Of a DNA stretch of 64,000 bases, positions 1-13,600 are shown one piece after another (within the stretch, counting starts at the first letter, position 1; every line of letters starts with the position of its first letter). The notes below the pieces were generated by a model. The model was not told the origin of the DNA. It saw nothing but the letters and a program-made list of their open reading frames with translations, and did no database searches. Location of the stretch: contig JAGGNK010013558.1 in NCBI GenBank assembly GCA_017590115.1, positions 9,475,752-9,539,751 on the forward strand. The letters run 5' to 3'. Both the position numbers and the translations under genes were made by a program. The DNA comes from Montifringilla adamsi (Eukaryota > Chordata > Aves > Passeriformes > Passeridae).

Positions 1-1510
1 CTTGACTAAGAGCACAGCCCATTCGTTCTGGACTGGTGGACTGAGATACAGAAATATCATTAACAGTGAAAATGCTTCTTTCCAGGTCAGTCTGTAATGG
101 GCAGGCATCCAGACAACACCCGCACCCCATCCCCAAATGTTCCCAGCCGTTCAGCTGGTCTCCTCACAGTCCAGCCTGAACTGACAGCTCAGCAGCCTCT
201 GGAAGGAGGAAGCCCTGCCCCTAGCCAGCCATAGTATCAATTAACAAATACAGCATTTTCGTCCCCCATAAGCATTACTGAAAGGTTAAGTGTTGTTATG
301 AAGGGGGTTTTTAATTGCTTTTCAAATTATTAAATGATTAATACTTTTGTGCTTTGTTGGATCAGGTCTGGCACTTTGTGTTGGCAACATATTCTTCTCA
401 CTGAAAGTCTTGAAACATTAAAATGGAAAGGTTTCTCTTTTTTTTCTGTTTACACAAAGTGTTTAATAACCAATTTCAGCAACTGCAAGGCACTGAGCTG
501 ATGACTCAGAGCTCTGACCTGTGAGTCGGGGCTGAATGAATGCCTCCAAAAGGTTGGAGGAGGGAATAATACTACATTTGCCAGCTTTCTAATGAGAAAT
601 ATGACCCCTGCCCAGTCCACTTGCAGTCATTAAGGATCACATTTCACTTAGAGATGTGTTTTCTTGTATCCTACCCAAATTGCAACTTGAGTAGTTGCAT
701 TTTGCTCACTAAAATATCCCTGTGGTTTAATTGAAGAAGTTATGTTTCCCTTCCCCTCTTAAAAGCTTTGTTGTATAATGTTGTGGTGCTGTCGTGATCT
801 GTGCTGTCTGATCTGCAGAGCACACACACACAACCCTCAGGTGAAAGCCTCTGAAGCCTTCGACAGTAGGAGGTAGAATGAGGGGGAAAGTGGCATCTTG
901 GGAAGGTGGTTCAGCATTGCATCCCCATTTGAGTCTCTTGCCACCCTTGTGAAGTGTGTGACAACACTGTCACGCTGCAGGGGCAGCATTTTGCATTTAC
1001 TTTGCACGTGTGTAAGTCACTGCACAAGGTAGAGCATCAGGTGCCTGCTCCTGGGCATCAGATCTGTGACAATGGGCACATTGTTGGACTGAGCACTGAG
1101 ATGGCACAGCCTGGAAACAAGCAATGGCATTAAAACACAGCATGGATGCTCAGACACATTGTGTGTCATGACGTTTTGTGGATGAGATTTAGGTACTTTA
1201 TGAGTAAAGGGTTTGTGTTGGATGACATTCGGTAATTGAGGGGATGGAAAGAGATTGCAGTTTAATTAAAATTCTAATCCCAATTTTGACAATTTTTCTT
1301 GCCAGGTCAGCAGCCTGTATGTTCTATTTCTGATTCTGTGAATTAAATGGGCTGACAGTTGTCATTTTTTTGGAAATGCCCGTAAATCCAGCTAAAAATT
1401 AGCAACCATCAATGTGTTTGAGAGCAGCTTCGAGCAGGGCTGTGTCACGCAGCAGTTTCCCATCAGTGTCCCGTGCAGCTGCAGCCTCACCGCTGTGTCC
1501 CTGTCCACAG
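1..1510 (+). other. SEMA6D: SEMA6D intron upstream of first coding exon
   Basis: Non-coding sequence ending in a pyrimidine-rich stretch and CAG at 1510, the acceptor of the first coding exon. It is therefore intronic, and the 5' UTR exons and promoter lie outside the window. It contains a short CA run near 819-831 and otherwise no recognisable element. Confidence 0.75.
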
Positions 1511-1543
1511 GTAGTTGAGCAGTGCTGTCACCTGTCCCCAGCC

Positions 1544-1652
1544 ATGAGGCTCCCCGTGCTCTGTGCCTTGGTGACGCTGCTGAGCCTGTCCCGCTGCCGG
1601 GCCGTCAGCTTCCCCGAAGACGAGGACCCCATCAACGTCGTGGACTACCACT
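1544..1652 (+). CDS. SEMA6D: SEMA6D coding exon 1 (start codon, signal peptide)
   Basis: The exon body begins at 1511 after CAG, with 33 nt of 5' UTR before the ATG in a GCC-ATG context. It codes residues 1-36 plus one base of residue 37. The Leu-rich N-terminus followed by a Cys/Arg/Ala stretch is a typical cleaved signal peptide, and mature VSFPED follows. Donor is GTAAGT at 1653; phase 1. Confidence 0.93.
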
Positions 1653-4600
1653 GTAAGTAATCTGCATAAAGTGCTGATAAACACCAGGGAAAAAATTCTG
1701 ATGTCGATTTTTTTTTTCCTTGCCCCTGCCACCACCCCCCCCCGCCCCCACCACAGGATAATTTTAAAAAATCTGATTCCTTTCAAATTGAAATGTGTTT
1801 ACTGGCTTTGTATCTTTAATGGAACACTTAATCATTTTCTTAAAAAAGCAATCAGAAATACAGCAATAACTTCAGGAAAAAGAACATTTGCTGACATTAG
1901 CCATCTTTTCCTCATTTATATTCAAGACATTACTCAAGGAATTTAGTTTAAACCCTTCTACACCTAGTATATACAGCTAATCAATGCTATATATTGATTC
2001 TTTAGCTCTATAATCCTGAGTGATGGTGTAGCCCATTTTTACTTGCAGATTCAAGGCAATATCCAGTATTTAGAGGACGCCCTTCAGGCAATGAATCTCA
2101 GCACAGACTGGACTTCCAACTAATGCTGAAAATTCGAGACACACTTTATATCACTGGCAGGTAATTTTCCTTCACTCAGTTCATTAGATTAAAATTCTTT
2201 TCTCTTCTGGTTTTGCATTTATGTGTAAAATTCATTTCGAAAAATGTGCAGAATATGATAAAAATTAGAATTGGGGCAGAATTTCCCAGAGAAATATACC
2301 ATATCTATGGCCAGTGCATGAAAATTGGATTTGAAGGCTGCAGTTACTGTAGTTAAGCTTAAACCAATGATCAAATGCTCTTTTCTGTCTTTTATATTAC
2401 TGCCCTGCCTGATAAAAACCTCTCCTGATCATTTTAAACTTGGACTGACACATCAGGGCTGTAGGAGGTGAGGATAACACACTTACATATTTACAGCCCA
2501 GGTTAGTCCTCAGCAGAATGGGCAGACACGGATGGATAGCTGGACACTGCAGGTGCTATCTCAGGACCACACCAATAAAAATCAAAGCCAACCCATGTTA
2601 CACATGAACAACCTTCTCCCATTTACATTAAACACAGAAAATCCATGAGCATTTCTTGCTCATGTTGCTGGTCTAACATAACATTCTGAAAATAGATTTA
2701 GCTTATCAAATAGAGGCACAGAATTAATGAATTTACTTCTGTCTTTTTACTTTGCAAACAGGGACCAGGTTTACACTGTAAACTTAAATGAAGTTCCGAA
2801 ATCAGAAGTTATCCCAAGCAAAGTGAGTAGATGCCTGCTGGAAAGGGAGAGGTGTTTTCTTTTGTTTTAATGGGTTAAGAATTTGCTGTGACAAGGAATT
2901 CAAATGTTCCTTTCTGGTCTGCTTTAACAGAAATTAACATGGAGATCAAAGCAGCAGGACAGAGAGAACTGTGCTATGAAAGGCAAACATAAAGTAAGTT
3001 TAGCACATGATAGAAAAATGACACTAGTATTTATTATATACATGGAGTTTGTGATTAATACATCTTACTCTCTTTTCAGGATGAATGCCATAACTTCATT
3101 AAAGTCTTTGTTCCAAGAAATGATGAGATGGTGTTTGTCTGTGGAACAAATGCATTTAACCCTATGTGCAGATACTATCGGGTAAGAGTACTGAAGATGT
3201 CATTAATCTGTTACTGGTTTTGCTTGCACTGGTTATGCCATAGCCAATACATCCAGTGTGCCTGGAGAGTGCTTCAAGGTGAAATAAAAACAGACAGAAG
3301 CCAATGTGCTGAATTAAGTTTTGTGGAAAGACAATGTTTTGCTTTTGTGCCAGTGCACAAAATAGAAATGACACTATCACCCATTTATTTTTCTTCTCTA
3401 GTTGAATACATTAGAGTATGATGGGGAGGAAATTAGTGGTTTGGCAAGATGCCCATTTGATGCCAGACAAACCAATGTCGCCCTCTTTGCTGGTAAGAAC
3501 TTTTACTTGTAATGAGTCTAAATGATTAATGACACCAAAGGAGACAGAGAGCTTTTAAAGCAAGCACAGGAAAGCTAAAGGTGTCATGGTGCCCCTGCTC
3601 TTAAATTTTTTAAAGGGCCTCCAAAGGATTAGAAGCTGACCTGCTAATAAATAGGTTACAGCAGTCTGGGGAAGTATGACAGTAAAGAAATGGGGAAGAA
3701 TACAGGCTAGTCAGAATTCTCTAGATTATTAAAGGCCTCTTAACACCATGTTTTCAACTTCCATTTTAGATGGAAAATTGTATTCGGCAACAGTAGCAGA
3801 TTTCCTGGCAAGTGATGCTGTTATTTATCGCAGCATGGGGGATGGATCTGCCTTAAGAACAATAAAGTATGACTCCAAATGGATAAAAGGTAATTTGGGG
3901 AGTATTTTCCCATACACGTGGCAAATGTAATTTCAGTGGCACAGAAGGTCAGGTTATTCACAGTCAGCCTGGTTTACTCATATGCTGCAATGTCAGCACG
4001 TATGAGGCTTTCAGAATATTAAAAAGCTGCATAATGAAAAAAAAAAAAACCCAGAATTTTTGTTAAATCCTTCAACAAATGAATTTGCAGTAACAAAATA
4101 CCTTAGTGGTAATACAATTTCTGTGGGGCCTTGTTGCACTCCATTACCCAATCCTAAAGACTTCCAAGTTGATTTAAACTCCAGTGTACCTGTATTTGGA
4201 CTTCCTAAAGTATCTGGAAGACTGGAGCTCTCCTTGGCTGGCATAGACCTGGGGAGGAGTTGCCAAGTCTCACAGTGTCACTGTCATGTGCCCATTGAGC
4301 AGTTCTTTGAAGTAACTTTTCCTTGCTCTTTCTTACAGAACCACACTTCCTTCATGCCATAGAATATGGGAACTATGTTTATTTCTTCTTCCGAGAAATT
4401 GCTGTAGAGCACAACACTTTAGGCAAGGTCAGTATCGTCACCGTGAGCGTTGAGTCATAGCAGAAGGAGCTCATCCTAAAACAGCATCAGGAATGAGCAC
4501 AGTTCATAATATGAAGAAGGAACTAGGACAAAGCTTGCACAGTTTTATCACGGTTATAATTTACAGGGAGGGGAGAAAAAGAGAACTAGAGCAGTGCATT

Positions 4601-7600
4601 CTTCCACCAAAAAGCTGTTTCTGTTCTTCGGCCTCGCTGTTAGTGAGCTCGCTACAGGTGCCTTTCAATGTGCTGTTGCCTTAGTGCTGCTGTTGCCTTA
4701 ACTCTTGTGCCAAGTACTGGAAAAGCTGAGGGTGTTTTCATGCTTATTAAAGAAACAAAAGAAAACAACACAAAAGGAGAGCTTCAAAGAAGTTTCTCTA
4801 ATGTCCCTGGATATTGAATAATTCAGTCATGCCAGTACAGAGGATAATACTCATGCCTCACCATGGAAGGATATTCTACAATAAATTATTAAATCCCTTA
4901 CACATGGTTAATTAAAGTCTTTAAATCTCACTAACAATATGATTTTGAAGGTGAAAAGGGTGGGAGCAAACTGTGGAGATGCATTTGCTTGGTGATACAT
5001 TAAGATGCCTGTGCACTACGAGCTGAACACCATTTGCTTTCATCTTCTCTGTGCAGATAAATGGCAGCTTCCTGTTAGCAATGTTATCTTGGTGTTTCAT
5101 TAAGAGCTCAGAAACAAGCACTGTTTCCCTTGCATCTCTCAAGCCTCTCTCCCTTTTTCCTTTTTTTTTTTTCCTTTCACAGGCTGTGTATTCCCGTGTG
5201 GCACGCATCTGCAAAAATGACATGGGGGGCTCCCAAAGGGTCCTGGAGAAGCACTGGACATCCTTTCTGAAGGCTCGGCTCAACTGCTCCGTTCCTGGGG
5301 ATTCATTCTTCTACTTTGATGTTCTGCAGTCTATCACAGACATAATAGAAATCAATGGAGTGCCCACTGTCGTGGGTGTATTCACCACACAGCTCAACAG
5401 GTAAGAGTTGAGCAACCTTTCACCAAAGGCAGATCTCGGGTTCTCTCTTAGACTGAGATTGGTGCCATTGTAATCTGAGTTCTTGAAACTATTTTTTGAA
5501 TTTCACAGTATCCCTGGTTCAGCAGTGTGTGCTTTCAGCATGGATGACATTGAGAAAGTCTTCAAAGGGAGATTTAAAGAACAAAAGACTCCTGACTCTG
5601 TTTGGACAGCTGTACCTGAAGACAAAGTACCAAAGCCAAGGTAAAAGGTTCTTACTCAAAATGTCATAACATTGTCCCTGTAAAGAGCTACCTTAAATCA
5701 GCTGCACTCTTGAGTGCCTTGCTGGGTAAAGCCCAAAGCAGAGCTTGATGTTTCAGCCATAAGGATGCTCATTAACCGGCTGCCTTCTCTCATTAACTAA
5801 AATATCAAGAGGAAAACAATATTGTTCTCATTTCAGACCTGGCTGCTGTGCAAAACATGGCCTAGCAGAGGCTTACAAAACCTCCATTGATTTCCCAGAC
5901 GAAACGCTCTCCTTCATCAAATCTCATCCATTGATGGACTCAGCTGTTCCCTCAGTCACTGAGGAGCCCTGGTTTACCAAAACACGTGTCAGGTATGACA
6001 GTTCAAAAGTAACACCTGTGAAAAGGAAAACAAAACAACTTGCCGTTAATGATGTGCCTTCTGGTCTTGCTAGATACAGATTGACAGCAATTGCTGTAGA
6101 CCACGCTGCTGGACCCTACCAGAACTACACAGTCATATTTGTTGGCTCAGAAGCAGGAGTAGTACTTAAAATCTTGGCAAAGACCAGACCTTTTTCTTTG
6201 AATGACAGCATATTACTGGAAGAGATTGAAGCATATAATCATGCAAAGTAAGTATTACCAGAACATCTAAGCTCTTCATCTAGTCCTTGGTACCTAGCTA
6301 AAAAAGATTATGGTAAACTAGCTCATTATCACCAACATCACCACTTGTTTTGTCATTTCATCGTGTTCCTCATGTTGAATAACCTGAAAGTATTTGGTCA
6401 CTTGCCATTTTGCATGGGTTGAATGAACAACCTAATTCCACTCCAGTGACGTCAGTGACACGGTCTGACTCTCCCACAAATACTTCTGAAACGTCAGAAG
6501 TCCTTGGTGATGTTAAAAAGAAATGATCTGTGCTTATCTTGAGGGTTGCTCAAGAGTGGCTGATAGTGTATAACCTATATCTGATCATTTTAAACTTGTT
6601 TATTTTTTGGCACAAAGAATTTGGGAGTGGAAGCATTCCAATTAGACTCTACAGCCATCCAATACAGGACTCCTCTTCTGCTCTCTCATGATACTTATGC
6701 TGACTGAGAGAACAAAGAAAACGGATTTGGAATTTTTTTTCCTACATAGTTCAGTGAACTTCTCACCTAGGTGTTAGCAGGAGTCAGAAGCCAGCATTTG
6801 ATAACTCAGAGGTTTGTTTAGCAATGTCTCAGCAAAGAGTCATAGGTTACATTTATGTGTGTGAAAAGTTTCTGTTCAGTAGCTACACAGACAATAATAA
6901 AATGTTTACTGCACAAAGTACTACAGTCATTAAAGCAGTGGCCTGCCCTTGTTTTTGCTGACCAGGTGTAATGCAGAAAGCGAGGAGGACAGAAGAGTCA
7001 TTTCCCTCCAGCTGGACAGAGATCACCATGCTCTGTTCGTGGCATTCTCCAGCTGCGTTGTTCGACTTCCCCTGAGTCGGTGTGAGCGTCACGGGTCATG
7101 TAAAAAGTACGGCTCCATTCCTGAACTCCCCCTTAAAGCAAGGGCACCAACATTTCTTTGGAAGGAAGTAAAACATGCATGATTTTTTGGGGTTTTTCTC
7201 TTGCAAGGGCATGTATTGCTTCACGGGACCCGTACTGTGGCTGGTTAGACCATGAGGCATGTGGAAGAGTGACACCAGGCATGCTGTAAGTACTCCTTTT
7301 CAAGTTAGCCCAGCATCTCTAAATATGCTTTACATGAGCTCATGCCCTGTGCTCTTCCCTTGCACACAGTTACTAAATCTCTGTTTTTTTAAAGATTTTT
7401 TTCCAGTGGACTGTATCTGTAAGAGAACAGAATGCTAAGTCTGGCTTAATTCTGGAACCTCTGGGTGAAGACTTGCTTTCAGTGGGAATTTTAGATGTGT
7501 AGGAGGACAGGCAGATCTGTAGGAAGAGAAGTAGGAAGCAGGCAGGCAAGCAATTGCACTATGCAAACCTGAGCAGCTCCAAGAGGACAGGACACAGTAT

Positions 7601-10600
7601 CCCCTCCCAGGCATGCTCATGGTCAGGGCAGAGGCAATTGCAAATATGAAAGCGCAGGATTCACAGTGGGAAGAGCAAGGTTGTGCCTCTGCAGTGGAGC
7701 TGGGGTGTTATATATGCATACCAAAGGCATTTTGCACAAATCAAGTCTCTAATATATGGTGCACTGGCAGCTGTATTTTAAAAAGAGGCCTTTGTGGCAG
7801 GCCAGTGCAAACTTTAACTGGAATAATTGGATGGTTGTATCTAAACCCAAGAGCATGCCCAATGGAGAAGACATGATGTAGTTGTTAAAAAATGGGATTG
7901 TTTTTCTTCTATTTCCTGGCATAAGCACACAGAGATAGTTTTAAAGCCGGACTATCCTGTACATTTTGTACAATCCTGTGGGCCATACACTGGCTGTTGT
8001 GTATGTTTCCATCTGCTGCTTCCAGGAAAAAAAAAAAAAAAATCTCCATTTATATCCTTACTAATACTGTTAATTGCAGGTTCTCTTTGTTTGTTTCATA
8101 CAACCACAGCACGGGAGGATACATACAAGATGTCGAATACGGCAACACGGCACAGCTTGGGGACTGCCATGGTAAGGCACAGTCACTGCTGCTCCTTTGG
8201 AATGTCTCACCATAGTCTGTGGCCACACCTCACTGTGGATGTTAAATTTCTGATGAGCTTTTCAGTAACATGATGAACACATCACCTGGTGTTACTGTGA
8301 ATGTTCACAAAGCTGAGCTTTTAATCCTGGGTGGCAGAGTTTTTCTCTTTCCTTCACCAGTTTACAGCTATTTGGGGTCTACAGCAAAGTATTAAAGAAT
8401 TTATTTTTTGTAACCAGTGATATTTTAGTTTTTATTTTCCATTACTCAGGTTTGAGATCTTTTGCTTTCTTTTTGTTACTTTTTACTGATTACTTGTTCC
8501 TTTAATTCTTTTAGAAATTTTGCCTACTACAGCTACACCAGATTACAAAATATTTGGCGACCCAACATCTGGTTAGTTTTTTTTAATTTTTTTGAATTAA
8601 TGACCTTTACTTTCCTTCAGTTCAGCATTTTCAGCCCTTTTTTCCTTCCTTTTGCACAGTTGGCAATCCTCCATTTTTGTGCTTTTACTCATGTTCCCAC
8701 TGATGGTAAAGATAGTCAGACTCTTCTCACTCAGCACTTCACCCTGTGTAGCCGCATGTTAACAGCTCATTATTTATTGAGACATCTTTTATTAAAGAGC
8801 CTGATTAACATAGATGACATCTTCACTGCACGAAGTCCACTAAGCTTTACTCTTGATCCCCAGCCATGCGTTTGTGAATGCCCCTCTTGGTCATCTCTAG
8901 TAGATGAATGGCAGAACTTCATCATCTTCCTCCTTACCTCTCCTTTTCTCTTTTCCTTCTTTCCCAGCAAGCTTTTTGCACAAATACACATTTTCTAAAA
9001 TGTGTATTTCGTTATTTTTTAAATGCTTTAAGTAGTTTATGCTAATGGGAAAAAAAATTTAACATCACGAACTGTGTAGCTGAATGAGAAATTGTGTAGA
9101 TAAAAGTGGCTTAGAAAAAATGTTGTGCATTGTTTTCAGATGGACTTTTGCATCCCTTTCTCCTCCAGTGATTTTTCTAATAAGGTGTTCACCACCAGCC
9201 CCTGGTGTTCAGGGACACCCAGTGCTCCTCTGTTGAACTCAAGAGCAGAACCTGTGTTGACTTCAACAGGAGCAAGACTCAGGCCTTACTTTCCAGTCTT
9301 TGCTTCTGGAACTTGGGTCTTTGCTTTCAAACCAAGGGCACATTTCTGACTGACAAATAGGACAATAATCTGTATGTTAAAGTTGTAAGAGTGCAACAAG
9401 AACATTATTTGTGTTTTGATTTCTGACATTTTCACTTCTGTAACTTGACAAGAAGTAATGTTTGAGACAAATATTTTCCAGATCTATTTACCCACAATGC
9501 AAGTTAGAGACTCACTTAAGGAAACAAAACAAAACTGTCACACAGAAATGCTCCCTGGCTTTATGAGTGTTTATCAACTGAATTTTCAATGTGGTATTTT
9601 ATGACACAGATACAATTGAACCTTATTTTTAAGTCCTGAATGAGTGTGCTTTTGAAGTACATTTCTCAAGTCTGATCTCGAGCCATAGACTTTCCTGCCT
9701 AAACCTACTGGGACAGTGAACACAAAATACTCAAGGGTGCAAACGAGACTGGACTGTAAACCCAATTTTATGGGTTTCCTCCTCTGTGCATTTTCACCTA
9801 GGCTGTGGTGGGTCTGTTCAGCAAACATGTTACAGAGGAGCCAGAATCTTTGCAGGATTGTTCCTTAGGAACCATTACAAAATAGGGGTTAAAAACATTC
9901 CTTTTATCCCCACCTGCAGAAATGGCTCATTCAGCAGTTCCTGGTATACCATAATAGCAGTAATGGAGCTGATCTGGTTTCTCAGGCATAACCTGTCATG
10001 AGTGTGCATCGTTCCAAGTAACTTCTTTTTTTTTAAAGATGTTTAAAAGGCAGCCAAGTATGTTGTTTCCAGTGAAGAATATAGCAATTAAGTAGACTAA
10101 GTTGTGCTTTTCACCCCCACAGTTGCTTACTTTAACTTTTGCACTGCTTTCACAGTTGGCTTTTCTGGCTTCTTGGCTAGCAGCTGTTGAAGTGTAAATG
10201 TACTATTTTCATACTTCCAGTTTTGAAGTAATTGATTTTAATCAGCCATCTGTACTTCTGCAGAGTGTAGTGGGGGGTCACATTTTGCTCTGACATGTAA
10301 CTCCCATAAAATACTGTGTCCAGCTATAGCTTAGATGTGCCATGAAACACATTAATAAAAATCTGTTTGCCACCACAGACATGGAGTTCTCCTCAGCTTC
10401 CATTACCACAATGGCAAGTATCCCAGTTATATCACCTAAAGTGATTGGTTCCTGGAAACCTAAAGTGACTGGCTCTCGGAAATTTGTAGTTCAAGATGAC
10501 CCAAACACTTCTGATTATTCTGATCCATTATCAGGTGTCCCAAAGGGTAAGGCCTTACCAGGGAATACATTGCAGCTGAATGGAAACCTGATAGTCTCAA

Positions 10601-13600
10601 CATTGCCTAAGGCTTAAGTTAAATGTAACAGCTATGATTGTTGGGCTCTATTTTACACCCATTTCCTGTGAATACGCAGACAGTGCAATCATGTTTTTCA
10701 TACCTACTTATCCCATGGACAAAGTGCTGCTTAGAGCTTATAATGGGAAACACAGATACTAAGCTCAGCTTTTTAATCCTGGAGTGGTCCAAAGCTCCCA
10801 TTGAAATCAATGGCAGTTCTGCATACATTAAAAAAAATTACCTTCTGCACCTCTGTTTATTGTTTTCAATCTTAAACTGATTAAGCAGTAACCTAAACAC
10901 TGGCCTAGACTGTTAGACCTCATGAATGGTTGCTTATGTTTTGGGTTTTTTTCATTTTGGTTGGGGGGTAGTGGCAAAACAGAACACAAAGCAGAGCTCC
11001 ATGAGACATCTGTGTGTTAAATGGGGTGTATCCCAAACTCTGCTTGCCTGGAACATGGAGTTGAACAAGGGTCAGAGTAAGAAAGTGCTGAATTTTTATC
11101 CTCTGGGTATGAGCATCAGTTTAGAGATGATCTCAGTACATACTGAGACATCCAGAGGTTTTAAGCTGAACACAAGAAACCTATTCTGCCTGTAGTTCAT
11201 CTTTCTCTAGCCATTCTTTCAGCTAAGTGAACCTTTGATTAGGCTTTTATGGCAACTGAGTCTTTAATTCAATAGGACTACTGCAGTCAACCACAGAATC
11301 AGGAAGCTTCCAATCCCCTAACCAAAATTTAAGCCAAGTCTCTCTCAGTGCATAGCACAGCAAGGTGACAGACATGTTTGCACAATTCTGTATTTACTGA
11401 AAAAATCTCACCAGCCAAAAACCATTTCTGTTTTATTACCATTCACCAAAGCATATCAGGTTTCCTATCAGCCATTATGGCCGTGCATTTGTCATTTTAA
11501 TTTGTTGCAGTTATTTTCTGTTTTGCTTTAAGTTTTTATCATCTGCTCTTGGTTCTGAATCACATTTTGTGTCATAGCTATTAGTGAACTTTACTCATGT
11601 TTTCCTTCTGCTTCTGCACAGTGCCATTAAAACCTGTAACCCTGAACATTAACAATATTCAAAGGCCTTGCCTCTAACAAAAAGTGGCTCTGTTTCTTCC
11701 CTCTTGCTTTCTCATTTTAACATCTCTTGGGATAGCAACAGAATTACTTTCATTAAAAACTAACATTGTCTTAGCTGCAAGATGTCTGTGGTTGCTTTAA
11801 AAAATCTAAAAAGAAATCAAAGGGAGCTTGTTAATACCCAAATAAAAAATTAATCAAATATTCAATTTTTTGGTCTAAGCTAAAAGTTTCTAAATTTTAA
11901 CATTCTCTAATAACTTAACCTAATTTTTTTATAATGTTATGCAAGTATTTATGTTTATTATTGGTAAAAATAAAAATCAGTGCTCTAACAGAATCACATT
12001 ATCTTCGAACATGGACATGTATAATGAGTGCAGGTGTGCCACTCCAGGACTAGCAGCCTGGGAGTGGAGCAGTTTACAAGTTTTCTACTGTATTCCATTA
12101 GCATGGCTGTAACAATGCAGTATATATGTTATACATTTTTACACAACATTTGCATAATCCTGTCTCTCCTTTGATACTGATTTATGAGTTGGGCAGGAGA
12201 GGGAAAGAGAAATTCATCTATGAGTTATTAATTGCTGTCTGGCCCAGTAGGACCTTCTAACCTCAATTTTCCAGCAGAAATCATTAATGTTAATAACATA
12301 AGGCCCCTATTTGTGAGCCTTAAAGGAAATTTGGGGACAGGCTAAACAAAACATAAGGAGAGAAGCTGCAACAGGCATTCCTCATTATCAGAGAAAATGG
12401 ACAGTCTTCATTTAGCCTTGTCCATGCACACACAGTTATGTTATAATTTTTATAAAATTATTTGCATTCACCAGAGGAGTAGATTGCAGGATCCTACTGA
12501 GTTACACCAACACCACAGCCAGAGCACTTAAAAACACTTAATAGACACTTCCATGAGGAAGGGTGCCTTCTTCTGAAATGTATGAAATGTATGAAATACC
12601 TGTGGATTTATGATATCCTGCCTGTCTTTTGCAGGTGTGAGGTGGGAAGTACAATCAGGAGAGTCCAACCAAATGGTACATATGAATGTCCTAATCACTT
12701 GTGTCTTTGCTGCTTTTGTCCTGGGAGCCTTTATTGCGGGAGTGGCCGTTTACTGTTACCGGGATATATTTGTCCGGAAATCCAGGAAAATACACAAAGA
12801 TGCAGAATCGGCTCAGTCCTGCACTGACTCCAGCGGGAGCTTTGCCAAACTGAATGGGCTGTTTGACAGCCCTGTCAAGGAGTACCAGCAGAACATTGAT
12901 TCACCCAAACTGTACACAAACCTGCTGACCAGCAGAAAGGAGTTGCCTCCAAACGGCGATACCAAGGCCATGATGATGGACCACAGGGGACAGCCTCCAG
13001 AATTAGCTGCACTTCCAACTCCCGAATCTACTCCAGTTCTCCAACAAAAGACTCTGCAGGCTATGAAGAGCCAGTCGGACAAAGCGCACGGTAACCTCAA
13101 TGCCTCACGAAAGGAAACCCCACTAAAAAGCCCTCAGTTTTTTCCTTCTAGTCCTCCACCCCACTCTCCTCTAAGTCATGGACATATTCCCAGTGCTATT
13201 GTTCTTCCCAATGCTACCCATGACTACAACACATCTTTCTCAAATTCTAATGCGCACAAGGCGGACAAAAAGATGCAACATATTGATCATCCACTTACAA
13301 AATCATCCAGCAAAAGAGACCACAGGAGATCTGTTGATTCCAGGAACACCCTGAATGATTTTCTGAAACACTTAAATGAAACTACTAATAATCCCAAAGC
13401 AATTATGGGAGATATTCAAGTGGCCCACCAGACATTAATGCTAGATCCAATGGGCAATATGTCTGAGATCCCACCTAAGGTTCCCAACAGGGAGGCGTCT
13501 TTATACTCTCCTCCATCAACTCTGCCGAGAAACAGTCCCACAAAACGAGTGGATGTTCCCACCACTCCTGCAGTACCAATGACCTCTTTGGAAAGGCAGA

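Noticed and set aside
1331..1340. Single TGATTCTGTG word resembling a CR1 terminal repeat
   Set aside because: No CR1 body sequence lies beside it; one 8-mer is expected by chance.
1412..1543. In-frame extension upstream of the SEMA6D ATG
   Set aside because: An acceptor at 1510 interrupts it, and the sequence before 1511 is intron. The signal peptide begins at 1544.
8462..8998. 178-codon + strand open frame
   Set aside because: It lies across SEMA6D exon 16 and T-rich intron sequence in another frame. Its Phe-rich composition reflects the T-rich DNA.
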